From contig OY992834.1 in NCBI GenBank assembly GCA_963921425.1, positions 124,001 through 188,000 of the forward strand: a stretch of 64,000 nt of DNA, read 5' to 3'. Position numbers and translations under genes: made by a program. This document shows positions 1 to 12,750 of this stretch, one piece after another. The DNA comes from Dryas octopetala (taxonomy: Eukaryota > Streptophyta > Magnoliopsida > Rosales > Rosaceae). Under the pieces are notes generated by a model. The model did no database searches. It was given only the letters and a program-made list of their open reading frames with translations, and was not told the origin of the DNA. How positions within the stretch are numbered: the first letter of the stretch is position 1; each line of letters opens with the position of its first letter.

Positions 1-434
1 ATAACATTTCCGTATAGAATTTATAAAAATACCCGACGCCTTCATGGCCAAGAACTCGAGGGAAAACGTCAGGCTGCAGATAAAATGAAACCGCGATCGA
101 TCAAGTTTAAAATGAATGGATTACTTAAGCAGTAAAGTATGCAGATGGATCTAGGAAGAGGAAGATTGAAGGAACGTACAATTGGGAATCCTTTGGAGAC
201 CAAGATGTCAGTGTGACAGAGACTGGCGTAGAGCATCTTAACCCGAGCTTCACAGCTTTTTGGTGGCTCTACTTGTATCTCTTCCACCTTCATCGTTTCT
301 CCTATTCCCCAGCAGACCACCGCTGCATATATCCTTAATTAATTGCTGCTGTGGGCAGTATTTATATATCAGATCGCGGGAGACATACCTTTGCATCTTA
401 TCACTTTTGAGCTGCTGCTTATGGCATCTGCCAT
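1..434 (-). CDS. alcohol dehydrogenase-like protein, 5' end only (runs off left edge)
   Basis: Zinc-dependent medium-chain alcohol dehydrogenase of the plant ADH-like group; the class oxidises alcohols or reduces aldehydes with NAD(H). Three exons splice in frame: 434-389 ([15 protein letters not shown]), 322-180 and 73-33. Together they encode about 77 residues, including the CHTD motif, whose Cys binds the catalytic zinc, and the GHEGVG motif with the zinc-binding His and Glu. All three visible donors are GT and both acceptors AG. The start at 434 was chosen because it opens directly into the conserved beta strand VIRCKAVVCWG; an internal Met at 427 is possible. The remaining three quarters (second zinc lobe, Rossmann domain) lie left of position 1. 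The exact ADH-like paralogue and substrate cannot be told from this part. Confidence 0.88.
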
Positions 435-799
435 AGTTATATTGCTGCCCGTCTTTTGCCTTCCAAATTAATTTCAACAACTACTATCAAATATCGATCA
501 ATATATAGAATTTTCAGCTCACAGATGATACAAATTAATTTATTAATTTCCACTAATGAAAATAGGGAAATAAATCAATAATGCAACTGCCGGCCCTATA
601 CTGCCCAGTGCCCAAGTCCAAAACCAACGAGTGCTTGCTGACCAATGCTATCATTGGGATTATTAAACTATTACTTCAATGGCTAGCAAACAAATACAGA
701 TTGCTCGCCAATTTTGACTAATTAATAACATTATCCGTACCTGCTTTTTTCTTTTTTCTTTTCATAAGAAAATCAAACTAATAATTAATGATGATGAAT

Positions 800-2330
800 C
801 CAGTTTGTGGATAAATCCACATGGATTCAATGGCCAATCACAGACCAACACGTGGCACACCAAGTCTCATTTTTGCTCTGACTTTTCAATGGTCAACTTG
901 ATCAGACCCAGCCATCTATGTCATCATCACATCTTAGCAATGCCAACGACATGTACATATGAGATCGGCTCTTACCTCCGAGTCACCCGTGTCCGATCCG
1001 AACTAACATTGGGATTCACCAGAAATTCGAGAGATCATCTTTTTCGGATACCATCAGTTCGGCTCGGATTTGGAGATCATCTTTCTCCAGTCACATCTCA
1101 ACCATTAAACATTCTATTAGAACCTGGAACATCACTTCCAAAATCTTCAGCTCGGATCATCTCGACCATTGGTTCGGCTCGACCCGGTCCGGCTCAATGA
1201 CCAGTCATGATTGGACTCGCTTTGACAATCTTGTCACCACTGGATCATCTCGACCATTGGTTCGGTTCGGCCCGGTCTAGCTCAATGACCAGTCATGATT
1301 GGACTCGCTTTGACAATCTTGTCACCACTGGATCATCTCGACCATTGGTTCGGCTCGGCCCGGACCGGCCCAATGACCGGTCATGATCAGACTTGCTTTG
1401 ACAATCTTGTCATCACCGAATCATCTCAACCATTTGGTTCGGCTCGGCCTAGGAACTGCCTCCTGTCGATCCGAACCTATCAACACTTGCTCTACACTTG
1501 AAGAAATCCATCATAAAGTGGACACCCGGTTCGGCTCGGCCTTTGGTGATCATCCTCTCAAATTCTAGTCACAGCCAACTACGACTTGAAGAGATCACTA
1601 CCTACCGGATTGGCTCGGCCGGCTTGTCCATGTCCGATCCGATCACACATGGGTTTCTTGTCTACACATGAGAACATGTGTTCGGATCGGCTCGGCTTCC
1701 CACCGCCATTCTAAAGAAGATCACGTTGGGACGAACCGCCATACTCAAGTGCACCTGACAGGACTCTCTGACAGATAAGACTTCCTAGCTCACAGTCATG
1801 ACTATTGGGGTATCATAGTTTATCTTCCATCCTTGCATTCAATGCAGCATTGAATGTAAATATGGTGAGTAGCTGTGCATGCCACTATTCATGACCGAAC
1901 GCATGACCTCTTCTCAACCATTCACCCTCATGCAGGTAACTTACCCCTTACCATTTTCTTTGCCTATATAAACTGCCTTATGTGCACAAAAAGAGGGATC
2001 TAATACACAACTTCACTCACCAAAAAGCCTATCAGAATATCCCCTACTTGCTGAGAATAAATCCAGAAGATCTTACCTTGTTCTTCCTCATTCTCCCCAG
2101 TTCATCACATGTTCTTCCTTGTTCTTACACAAACACCTCCAAATACACATCACTGACTTCATCATGGGAGCGTATTTGGCTGGTACCACACCGGTCAATC
2201 TCCTTTGATCTTGTGTTTGTGCAGGAAGATCTCGGTTCAACCTCCACTTCATCATCCAGTAGGGCTTCAGATCAACCAGATCATCCCTTCTAAGTTGTTG
2301 CATCTCTCTTACGGAAATTTGCATCAACAA
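800..2330. mobile_element. candidate solo LTR or LTR-derived repeat
   Basis: The stretch has LTR-like architecture: a promoter-like TATA box at about 1963, a pyrimidine-rich downstream part, and an end at 2316-2329 (TTTGCATCAACA), a common 3' terminus of plant LTRs. I could not find a matching TG start, a clear 5-bp target duplication, a primer binding site or retroelement coding sequence. The boundaries are therefore approximate and it may be another kind of repeat. Confidence 0.3.
1143..1455. repeat. 88-bp tandem repeat, about 3.5 copies
   Basis: Direct reading shows copies starting at 1201, 1289 and 1377, each 88 bp apart and starting CCAGTCATGATTGG or a near match. A partial copy precedes them (about 1146-1200). 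Each unit ends in a GC-rich block of TTCGGCTCGGCCCGG type and then CTCAATGA. The third copy is the most diverged. The same GGTTCGGCTCGG block recurs singly to about 1700. Confidence 0.85.
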
Positions 2331-3044
2331 ATCCATATCCAGTAGTAGCAATAGTAGTAGAAAGGTGAACACATCTGCATTTAATAGTAAAAAATATGGT
2401 TATATGACTTACAGTGACTGTATTGTGAAAATTTCCTTTTTTCCTACCACCGAAGCTTAAAAAGCTCTCACAAAAAGAAAAACATTAAAAGCAGTATGCT
2501 AGTAGCCCAAGCATACTGCTTGGGCTCATCTCATCTAGTGAGAGCCCACATACCAACAAGCCTCCTTTTCACTGATGGCCTATGTTTAAAGCAACCCAAA
2601 TACAATGGTGATTTCAATTGCGATAATGGCCTATCAAAATTCCTCAGCTTGGATTGAAGAAAATCTTTGGGCTACATGACATCCAATCTTTCGAATAAAA
2701 AGAAAGAAAAAAAGACAATCTCAGATAGTACTATAGTAGATAGTTGACACAGTTGTGGCACTCAATTTCTGAGGTTTGAGGATTTTTCTTTTTCGATCAA
2801 ATTCCCACACCACACAACACAACAAACTCTTTCCCAGTTTCTTCCTATTGATTTGTAGTGAAAAATATTTTTTCTTGAATTTAAAGAAAATACATTATCA
2901 GCAGCTGTTTGGAACAAATACCTCTCACAACTTCACAAGTCACTCACAACTTGCCTTTGCCAGTTTGCCTTGTTCAGTTTTTGTGTCAAATGAAGTATGC
3001 GGATAAACCTCCGTGCACCAACATCATTACCATAGCATTAGCAG

Positions 3045-5233
3045 ATGGAAGGCACTGAGATTACCACCCACAAGGTATTTATAATCCCATCACGCCTCTT
3101 CGTTTTTCATTTTCATTTTCATTTTATTTCTTTATTTCTGGGTAGCTGAGAAATGACTTCTTCGGATCAGATGTAACTAAAATCAAAACAAGAAACGTAC
3201 GATTTAGATTTGGTTTGGCCTTTTCTGCGGGTTTTTCTCGTAACTAAACATCAGGGCTATAGTCGGTGTAACAGCAGCATAGTTCAATTGGGTTGTTTAA
3301 GATTTTGGTATAAATATGAACTGAAATAGAGTGAGGATACTGAGGACTAGTTGGATGAGTTACTACAGAAGCGCGTTAGTTTCATGGACTAGGATGAAAT
3401 GGTGTTCTTAGTATCTATGTAGGTCCAAAGTTGTGGTGCGTGAGTTCCTTGGATCAGAAATTCGCTCTTGTCTTTTCTGTCCGTAAATTTAGGCACCTCT
3501 TGATACAAAAGAATGTGGTGAGTGGTGAAATGATGAGGAACTAATAATTGACAAGAGTGAGGTGTGCTGTGCTGGTTGTGACATTGGCTAAGTTGTTACA
3601 TGCTTCTGAAGTCTGAAACCCTACTTTGTCCGAGTTTCCCACTTTTCAACTACAAATGGTTGAGGGAATCGGTGAATTTAGGACCAGAGTATGGACTATA
3701 GTCAAAAGACTCAAAACTAGTTGTTTCTCACCTTCAGGGTCTTTTTAGATGGCTTCAATTGTGGTCATTCTAATCATGGATAGCCTGACCAATCCAAATG
3801 CCATCATTTTCTGCATTGGGTCTGTGGAGGCATAAGCTCAGCTTGAACTGTTTGGATTGTGGGATATGAAGGAAAATAGTTTGGCATTAATGTAGTATAC
3901 GAACTTATATTCTCATTGCTCTTCATGGTTTCTACTCTTGCTTAATTCATAGTTGTTTCTGTGCACACAACTCCAAACTTTTTGTTCATCGTGAAAAAGT
4001 TGTTGGCTATCTGTATCCTTTGTTTCTCAAATCTTGAGATTGTACATTTCACTTCAATACTTCAATGTAAACCTGATAGGGGACTTTTTACTTGTTCCAA
4101 GGATTACTACAAAGTTTTGGAGGTTGATTATGATGCAACTGATGAGAAGATCAGACTAAATTACCGAAGGCTTGCTCTGGTTGGTCATTATCTTTTTTGC
4201 CTAGTCCCTGGATGGTGCTTTTATGTTACATGATTGTAGATGTTTCTTCTAATGCAATCAAACTCTGAGGAAATTAACATGATTCTGCTGGCTAAATATA
4301 GAAATGGCATCCGGACAAGCACAAGGGTGACAGTCATGTTACAGCAAAGTTTCAAGAGATTAATGAAGCTTACAAAGGTAATTTCTCTTAGTAAGTGTGA
4401 AGTAGGTCTGTTTCCATGCTTTTCCGTCATTCTTTTTCTGTTCAGTCAGTGACTTTGACCCACATACAGGATTTGCAACCTCAAGAGATGTAGTTGGTCT
4501 CTGTCTCTCATCTTTTAAAGAGCAGAGTAAACAACAGAAAAGAAAAAAAAAAAAAAAAAAAAAGTCATTTGTCAGTTCCAGTTATGGTTTTAAGTTAATG
4601 TAGTATGTTGAACTAATCTACATCTGACTGGTGTATTAAAATTGAGCAGTGGTTGTGTTCATTGGCCAACTTTGGCTTTTTTATTGTTCAATAATCAATG
4701 AATGGTGGCATAAAGCTCTGTTTTGTTATATTAGGATAGGTGGTAAGTGATCGTGCGGAGTGGCATAAGCAGTTAAAATTGTAATATAGAATGAAAGTGG
4801 CTCCATGGACTTTCGCTCATTTCTTTTCCTTTTATCGTTCTTTTGCAGTGTTAAGTGATCCTGCTAGGCGACTTGACTACGATTTAACTGGCATTTATGA
4901 GATTGATAAGTATACTTTACGGGTATGAACCTTTGTGGTATAATGGAATCTACCATGGTCGATTTCATTTTAGGTAGGTTTTGTTTGGTGATGTTACTGA
5001 ATATAGATGATATTATACTATTGCAATACAGGAATATCTTTCCAGATTTAAAGGAATGATACTTACATGCAATGGCCTGGGTATTAGTCATACATCAACA
5101 TGGTAATGTAAATGTAAGACAAAGTTTTATCTTTTACAGATCAAAGAAAAAAGAATGAAAAGTATATATAATTCTTCCATAACAATGCAGGACGCAGCAA
5201 CTGATGGAAACTGATGGCTTTACAGAAAAATAA
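3045..5233 (+). CDS. small J-domain (DnaJ/HSP40) protein
   Basis: A type III J-domain co-chaperone; the J domain stimulates the ATPase of an HSP70 partner. Six exons join in frame with GT-AG introns: 3045-3074, 4102-4179, 4302-4377, 4849-4922, 5032-5102 and 5191-5233, giving 123 residues. The J domain starts at residue 11 ([18 protein letters not shown]). The essential HPD motif lies at residues 39-41 and is intact, and helix III/IV follows ([17 protein letters not shown]). The short tail ([20 protein letters not shown]) is characteristic of a conserved plant family of about 120 residues. No signal peptide, membrane segment, Gly/Phe region or zinc finger is visible, so a soluble cytosolic or nuclear protein is inferred. 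The 10-residue first exon is the least certain part, because its start rests only on phase and on fit to the family. Confidence 0.9.
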
Positions 5234-6282
5234 GTATGGTGTATATGTATTTCAACTGTTACAGGTTGCCTTCTGAGAATCTCTTGGTCGTAAGTTCACA
5301 AGTAATCTTATACCTCAATGTTGTGGATGGATCACCTATAATGAAGATGCTTATTGCATAACATGAAGGTGGGTCTGGGCCAGTTTGAACAGTAATATCG
5401 TAAAAGATATTGCTTGTGTGATGTAAGCTTATACTGTGTGATCTAAATGTAAAAGATGACATACTTGTGTGTGTGATATAAGGTTATACTTTTGATCAAA
5501 ACTCAAAAGGCTCATATGAATATCATGTGATGGAGAGAGGCATCTACATATTGCAGCATCGCCTTGTTTTTTAATCTGTCTCTCATACAATAATCAAATA
5601 GTTGTTGTTGGCCCTGTAGTTTTAATATTTGCTTTCACCCACATTTGGATTTTGGCTTCATTGGTTACAAACTAATCTTACAGAGTATAACCTTACATTG
5701 GATTTTGAATCAAGTATGAGCATGGCACACGGAAGTGATGGAGAGATGCATTGCATACTGCATAGAAATTAGCATAGAACCTTAGTAATTGCCCGGGCAG
5801 CCATCGTGTGACTGGCGTCATTTTCAAATTCGTTCCTTGATCTATTCTAATGTCTAGGGTTTGTCATGTTGCTATGTCATGACATGTTCTCCTTCTCTTA
5901 CCGTTTGGATTCTGCAAGCATTGGTACGTAACCAAGAAGACATGGAAATTTTAAGTTTTAAATAAGAAAGTTAAAGATTGAGATAGAATTCTTTTTCATC
6001 TTTTAGAATAACGAAAAGGAAAATATGCAGATCCTTCCTTGTATTGATTGAAGTTTAATATTATCCGATACATATCATATCGTATTAAGCCTTTTTAGCC
6101 AACAGAAAAAAATGCAGATAGATCCTTCCTGAATGGAGATTGAGATTGCTCTGACGATAACATTGCGGCAATAGATAATTTGAAACCAAGCCCACAAAGT
6201 GATGGATTAGAAGAAAAGTAAAGAAATCCTGATGCATATTGGCAGGCAAAGCCTTGAATATTAATATTATGGACTCACTCAC
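5234..6282. other. spacer: 3' UTR of J-domain gene and 3' flank of the cyclotransferase gene
   Basis: This is the convergent 3' flank of a plus-strand and a minus-strand gene. It is AT-rich, with no coding sequence or repeat structure that I could recognise. Confidence 0.6.
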
Positions 6283-6900
6283 TCAAATTAAGGTATTGAG
6301 TGAGTGAGAGGGAGAGTGAGGACACTGAGGAGGGGTCCGGGTGGATGTGGAGGAGGACAGAAATACATGAATGTGGTCGAGAAAGGTGAGATGCTGCGGC
6401 CTATCTTTGCGGTTGACGTAGCCACGCGCCTCCTTCTCGGAATAAGCGCTCAAACCCATTCTGCCATTCTTGATCCACAGCTCCATGGCGTAACTGCTGT
6501 GCGCAAAATAGGCCTCCGCTGATTCTGATTCCGATTCCGATTCCTGGGCCTCTACCTGTTCTAGCTTTATGGGGAGCCTCTCGTAGTGTCCGCGCGTGGT
6601 GCCCTCCAACTCATCGATGCGGGCGAGTCCGCGCGTAGACACGGCGTACAACTCGCCCAGAACCCGCTGACCAGAGCCTGGGAGGTTAAGGAGAAAGGGG
6701 ACGCGGTAGGGCCCACAGACGAGGGGGTACTTGTCTTGGGTTCGGTAGTTGCCCAACAACACGGAGTCGCCGCTTCTCATCAGCTCCTGCATTAAGGTGT
6801 GATTCCAAAACCCCCGCTTTAGAGTCCCGTACGTGAACACCAGCCTCCTCCCACTGCACGACGACGTTTTGCCGTCTTCTTCCTCCGCAGCACCAACCAT
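6283..6900 (-). CDS. gamma-glutamylcyclotransferase-like protein (GGACT / At3g02910 type)
   Basis: Enzyme of the gamma-glutamylcyclotransferase fold (AIG2-like); family members cleave gamma-glutamyl compounds and release 5-oxoproline. One uninterrupted exon encodes 205 residues. The glycine-turn substrate loop YGTL is at residues 24-27. The block [20 protein letters not shown] (58-77) is typical of the gamma-glutamylamine branch. The proposed catalytic acid is Glu99 in IDELEG (95-100). The N-terminus is short and acidic, without a clear targeting signal. The C-terminal tail (about 180-205, Ser/Thr/Pro-rich) extends beyond the fold. A Glu/Ser repeat ([12 protein letters not shown]) sits in a surface loop near residue 120. 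The closest Arabidopsis name I know is At3g02910, which fits the gene order of the window. The true substrate in plants is not established by sequence. Confidence 0.92.
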   Translation of the reverse strand: MVGAAEEEDGKTSSCSGRRLVFTYGTLKRGFWNHTLMQELMRSGDSVLLGNYRTQDKYPLVCGPYRVPFLLNLPGSGQRVLGELYAVSTRGLARIDELEGTTRGHYERLPIKLEQVEAQESESESESAEAYFAHSSYAMELWIKNGRMGLSAYSEKEARGYVNRKDRPQHLTFLDHIHVFLSSSTSTRTPPQCPHSPSHSLNTLI

Positions 6901-9723
6901 CTTCTCCTCTTTTCTTCTTTATCTTCTTTATCTTCTTAGTAGTAATGTTTATTAACTATTTTCAATCTCCACTCTTCACTTTTCAATCTCACCTCTCACT
7001 CAGACCAAAAATAAAACTTAAAAACAAGGGGAGAGCCGGAGCCCAGAGGGTTCCTACTTCCTAGTAGTGGATCGTGGCTGAAAAAGGTAAGGGCATATAT
7101 CTCTTCTTAAAAAACAACATATGCATGTGTCATGTATACAAATTCAAAAGAAATGTTCGCACATTCATTCCATGTACCACTATATATAATATACACATGT
7201 GTTTTCCAAATAACATGCCTTAGCTGGATTTACATTTATACCGGTATTCACAGATTTTTTATTTTACAAATTAACACATATGAAATATCGAACACATCTT
7301 TATTATTTAAAATAAAGGTATTAATGATATTTTTATAAAATAAAAATAGCCGATATGAGTAATGATATGCTATTTATACATACTTATTTGGCCACATTAG
7401 CTTATCAACTTATGTGATAGCTGATGTGGTCATGTTATTTTTAAAATTATTTTTCTTGAATTAAAAAAAAAAATCTAAAAATGAAGTGTACTTGTGAAAG
7501 GACACTACTTAGGTCACCTCTTGGGGGTACTCCAAGGTCACTCCTCCTCCCAAAATAATAATTTCAGTAATGCCGGCGCATGATCAGAACCGTTCACTTT
7601 TTAGATCACATATTATAGATTATCTCTGCAAAAAATCAACTCAATCGGAAATCGTTTGATTATATAATTGTTGTTGATTAAATAGAAAAAATCAACGGTT
7701 TGGTCAAAAAAACACTTTTTAATTGAAAACCATCAATTTTTTTTACTTAATTGACAACAGTTATATAACCAAACGATTTCCGATTGATTTGATTTTTTGC
7801 AGAGATGATCTATAATAGGTGATCTAAAAAGTGAACGGTTCCGATCATGCGCCGACATTACCGAAATTGTTATTTTGGGGGGAGGGGTGACCCAAATATT
7901 TTCCCTTGTGAAATATACTGAAATTTTGAATAACTAGCCACAAGAAGCCATTTTCTCTTTCTTCAGAATTCAGATTTATGAGCTCCATTGCCAAGGGTTG
8001 AGATATGTTAGCTAATCTGGCAAGATAGCTAGTGTATGTAATCTGTTGGGGTAGGTTTGTTCTTTATCTTTTAACATTTCTCTATATTGTAGCTAAGAAG
8101 CTCCTCTTAGCTATCATCTTAGACAATTGAGATGGTACTATGGCATGCCAAAACTTCACTTACCCTAGTGTCATCTCACCTCACCTATATCTCAAGATGC
8201 CCCATCGTGGGAAGAGAAATCAAACCGAAAAGCACAAGAATCATGGTTAATCCGCACTCCATATGTCATCATGAGTATAATTATTTTTCATTAAATATTA
8301 TTTTGTTCCTTAAAATTAAAATGACTATGGGAAATTTATAAATATATATGCATTTAACTTATTGTAAATTAAATTGAATTAGGGAGGAGAAAATTTACTT
8401 ATCACAAGTTTATATCCCTATGTGTTTATTTCTCACATCACATGTTAGGTCACCTGATGAGAGAAAGACAATGAGTATATACACCTAAACACGTGATGAG
8501 AGAGAGACAATTAGTGTATACACCCATTAAATGAATAGTAAATTAGTAAAAAATCACAAAAAATTGTAATTTTCACTTATAAACCTGTAAAAGATCTATT
8601 TATTTTTAGGCCACAATGAGTGACTTAAAACTAAACTTTTTTTCTTGACGCCATATGAAACTTTCACAAAGTTACACTTTATCTTGTTATGATGCAGTAT
8701 GTAAAGAGTTATACTTTATTTTGTTACGACGTAATATGTAATTCCTTGTAATTTTGTAGAATTATACTTTTTTGAATGATGTAGTATTATTTTAAAGTTT
8801 AAGTATTTAGAGTTTAGGTTTTATGACTTCATATTTAGAGTTTTAAGACTTTAGCTCTAAATTCTAAAGACTATACCATAAATCCTAAATTCTCAAAAGA
8901 ATTCAAAAATTAATTTAACTAAAATTTAAATATGCTTGAGTTTGAATAATATTGAATGTTTCGTACTTAATTTTTCTTAAATTGTGACTCATAAATATTT
9001 TTTGTGACTTAAAATTATATTTTATGACTTAAAAATAAATAGATTAGAAATTTGAGTTTATGATTAAAAAATATTGTATGTTGTGGCTTATTAATATAAA
9101 AGTTTTACTCTACTTTTGAAACAATTTCTTTGCTTTACATCCAGACATCAAAGTGCTAGTCAGAGAGATCAATCCAGAAATTATCTTTTCTCTCTTACTC
9201 CATTACCGTACATGTTGCTTGCAAAAGACGCGAAGAAGGCTCCCAGAATTCATCGGTTATCGGCCACAGGCCAGTTTCTGATGAGTGATGACAAAGTCAT
9301 AGAAACTAGAAACTTATCTTCCATCATTTCATTTGAAAACTCTGCTTTCCAAAAATTATTTCCCGGACATAATTCTATTCAACAAGTACATTGTTAGATG
9401 AATATCCTAGTATAAAACGAAATGGTATTAGAAAGTTCATCACTAGTCCGGTGTGGGATAGTTGTTCCCTAGTCCGGTCCTATAAGAATATATATATTTT
9501 TTTTATGGCAGTTTCTGTGGTACAGACAAATCAAAGTATCTGCAGCAATAAGATTAAGAATTTCATGAGACCAAGTCACCAACAGATTTGGAAAAAAGCC
9601 TTGGAATCCACTGTTTTGCAGCTTGCTTCCAAGACCATTACCCAATAATCTAAAATGTACAAAGATATGAACAAAGGTTGATATATCTAATAAAAGAATT
9701 TGGGAAATTAACAAAGGGTCTAA
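6901..9723. other. spacer with a Mutator-type MITE and AT-rich DNA
   Basis: Positions 6901-7100 are the promoter and leader side of the cyclotransferase gene. A 405-bp foldback element occupies 7500-7904. From 8340 to 9110 the DNA is strongly AT-rich with short degenerate repeats such as TTATGACTTAAAA. Open frames at 9116-9397 and 9391-9648 match nothing I recognise; the second lies in the 3' flank of the sugar kinase gene. Confidence 0.6.
7500..7904. mobile_element. Mutator-like foldback MITE, 405 bp, with 9-bp target duplication
   Basis: The left end GGACACTACTTAGGTCACC and the right end (reverse complement GGAAAATATTTGGGTCACC) are imperfect terminal inverted repeats. Nearly the whole element is palindromic: about 7550-7700 pairs with about 7725-7880, including the blocks AATCGGAAATCGTTTG / CAAACGATTTCCGATT. 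The element is flanked by identical 9-bp copies of CTTGTGAAA at 7491-7499 and 7905-7913, the target-site length of Mutator-like transposons. It has no coding capacity. Confidence 0.85.
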
Positions 9724-12700
9724 TTAGAAGCTGGATAAATGATCTGACCCAATATCTGACCTAATAGTGGAACTATCAATATGGAATGTGAAAGACTCTG
9801 CCAACTCTACTGCATCTTGAACCCTAAGCCGAGTGCCCTGTTGCCCAACAACTGTGGCTGCAACCCTAGCTGCAAATGTACCTATTCCTTTCAAGCTTGA
9901 CACTCCTCGTAAAATACCAAATAAAATTCCAGATGCATACGCATCGCCAGCACCACAAGTGTCCACTGGTACACATGGAGAAGGAGGGATATATACAGCT
10001 TCTCCTTTTACACCAATGTAAGAGCCTCTTGGCCCATCAGTAACTGAGGCCAGGGGAACAAAATGGCTCAGATACCTTGTAGCTGAAATGGGGCTTTCCT
10101 TTGAGGAAAAATGACAGAAAGCTCTTGCTTCGTCACTGTTTGCAAAAACAATGTCCGCATAATTCCCAACAATTTCCCTGGACAAAAATTTGGAAAACAT
10201 TAAACGAATTAATATAAATTCAGTGATCTAAAATAGTGTTCACACCACAATTGTAAGGCAGAATACTCCCAACGCTTAACCACCATCCATGCATGCATGC
10301 TGCGTGTCACAAATGACGCAAGATACATACAGTCATCTCTCTGATTTGACAAACATGGAATTCATACGTCATCTAAGGCAAGAAATCCTTTCAAAGGGAT
10401 TACACGCAGTAGTAAAATTCTCTTGATCTTGCTTTCTTACAAAACAAAAGGGAGAAAAAAGATGCTGGACTTAATGCATAAAGACTTAAATGTCAAATGT
10501 CATATTCAGACCAAAAAGAGACTCAAATGTCATATGTGAAATGAAGAAAGTATAATGTAGTCAATCAAGTAACAATACCAGAAATCATCATAGTGTCTCT
10601 CAATGCAGGAGACGTCTGAGGCTGTAACTGCAACCAAGGCACCACTTCTGCGTGCTTCTTCACAGGCTTTTGTAATTGTTTTGATTGTATCAGGAAGTTC
10701 AAATAAATACCCTTCAACTACTAGTATTTTTGTATTGCAAATTGTGCTGGCCAAGGATGAATCATAATTAACAGTTGAAGATGTACCCTGAAACCATTAA
10801 GACATATATTAGGGTCTCATTTGATTTTACCTCAGAGAAACATGTACATTACTAAACCAAATGAAGAAATCATAAATACTCAGAAAACAATAAACAGATA
10901 TAAAAAATAGCACTAATTCACATGACTAAACTTAAGTGTCACTAATAACTTAAAGCTTTTAGACATCCGAAACAGATTTAACCTGATATGCAAGCATTGT
11001 ACGCTGGGCATCTGAACTTGTTAGAACTATTACTGTCCCTGTTGTCCCATCCTTGATAGGTGCAGAAAGAAAATGCAAATTTGCCCGACGTAACTTTGCC
11101 CTAAAACATACATTGGGAAAGAATTTAATTTTTGTCAGACCATTGAAAAAAAGAATTAAATAACTGCTACAATAGGAACCAAATGGTTCAAATCGTTGAC
11201 CATATGGAATCCATATGATCATTTTAAAATACCCAGGACAGTGCTAGAGACGGGAGGCACATCAAATATGAGGACACACTCTAAAAGTACACTAATAAGG
11301 CAACTTTCACTTATGTGATGATTGCCATATCACAATCAAGATGGATTTTTCCAAACATTTCATTGATAATTGAAAGCAAAAGGTGACATGATGTAAAAAA
11401 GGGTTTCTCTTTGAATCATCCAAGCCAGAAAGCTTGGGGAGGAAGAAGAGCCTTGCCTGTAGAAGCCACCCAAGGGATCACTCCCTACACTCCCTGCCAT
11501 AGCTACATTCAAGGGAGAGCCTCCAATTGATGTGCTACCAAGCCTAGCCAAGGCCACTAGGCTGTTGGAAAGAGACCCACCAGCAGCAGCCTTATAGCTA
11601 CAACCATCCATAGCTCTCAAAACTCTACCTCTCTCTTCATGATTCACAAGCTTCCTTGTTCCCTTTTCTAATCCCAATTTCTCCAGAAACTCATCATCAA
11701 CAATGCCCGAAAAGTCCACCTAAAACGATATCAGAAGAAATGCAAGAATTAGTTAAAATCTTCCCATACCACACCAGCTTAACATCTTGTAAGTAGAAGA
11801 TTAGAGCTACTTTAAGATCCAGTGCCGGTGGTTATCCCTCCTTTTCTGTAAACAAGCATCCTAGTACAACCATCACTTAGCTTGGAGCTCAGCTTAGTGA
11901 TACAACCATTTGGCATGGTCAAGGAAAGTTGTTGTATGATCTGAAATACTACTTTAATTCCATTAGGAACCTGTACAGCATAAGCTATGTGATCCGAAAT
12001 ACCATTTTCCTGTCCACACCTCAATTTGCTTGACCATTAAATAAAGGCAAGAATTTACAAGAAAATTTATTTACTTTCTTTATATATTTCAATGACCAAT
12101 GCAACTAGGAAAGAAATTACCCTTTATTTTCCTCTACATTTCTTAAACGGATTTTCTCATTTAACAAACACGGGAGATGCTATACAGGAAACAAAAAGCA
12201 AAGACGAACTGTTTTCTTCTTTTCCTAAAATTTAAGCAAGCAGTCAAATAGAAAAACTCAAAAATGAAAGGAAAATTACCATGGCTTGCCCAAGACCCAA
12301 AACGTCCCATCTCTCAGGCAAAAGAGGAGACCCAAAAGCCCTCTCTGCTGCTGCTTCTGCTGCTTCTTCTTCTTCTTCTACTTCTACTTCTACGTCCTCT
12401 TCCTCCACATCAGCAGCTCTCTCAAATTCTCCACCTCTATCACCTCTGAAGCTACAACAGGAGTACGCCCTGGAAAACCCAGGTGGACCTCTCGTCATGG
12501 AAGCAGTCTTGGGCCTATTTGTGGGCGAATGATGGAGAAGAGCAAAGGCAGAGCTGGTGGAGGCAATAGAATGACCATGTGGTGGATAAAGAGGTGTAGT
12601 TGGCGGGTATAAGAAGAAAGAGAGGCGAGGAAGATGGAGAGGGAAAGTAGGAGAATAGAGTGGTGATGAGGAGAGAAGGGTCTTGGAACTGGTGGCGATT

Positions 12701-12750
12701 ATGTGGGGAGGAGAAGAGATAGGAACAACAATGGACGGAGACATGCTCAT
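9724..12750 (-). CDS. pfkB-family sugar kinase, plastid-targeted type (slr0537-like)
   Basis: A ribokinase/pfkB-fold kinase, which phosphorylates a sugar or nucleoside with ATP; the substrate of this subgroup is not known to me. Five exons: 12750-12280, 11719-11457, 11100-10983, 10787-10579 and 10177-9724, giving 504 residues. Residues 1 to about 100 are rich in Ser, Thr and Pro with few acids, as in a chloroplast transit peptide, followed by a run of Glu/Val/Ala (about 112-138). The fold begins at WDVLGLGQAMVDFSG (about 148). The substrate loop with AAGGSLSN follows. The pfkB signature near the C-terminus, DTCGAGDAYASGILFG, holds the anion hole and catalytic Asp. Intron 2 starts with GC instead of GT (AG|GCAAGG at 11457/11456); frame and the conserved FYRAKLRRAN junction require it. 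The family is often labelled 'uncharacterized sugar kinase slr0537'; At1g19600 is a probable Arabidopsis relative. Confidence 0.9.

Larger units (their letters stand above)
435..3044. other. gene-free spacer between ADH-like and J-domain genes
   Basis: No convincing coding gene lies here. Open frames at 805-1200 and 1982-2293 have no recognisable protein content and fall in repeat-like DNA. The centre (about 950-1750) is unusually rich in CGG/CCG-containing motifs and holds an 88-bp tandem array. At 1963-1980 there is a TATA-like box (CCTATATAAAC) followed by sequence that looks like the downstream half of an LTR. The last 300 bases (2750-3044) are probably promoter and 5' leader of the J-domain gene. 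Confidence 0.6.

Noticed and set aside
805-1568. open frames over the 88-bp array
   Set aside because: The frames change between repeat units and show no protein family; they arise because the array is GC-rich.
9116-9648. two short plus-strand frames
   Set aside because: No family match; the region is AT-rich 3' flank of the sugar kinase gene.
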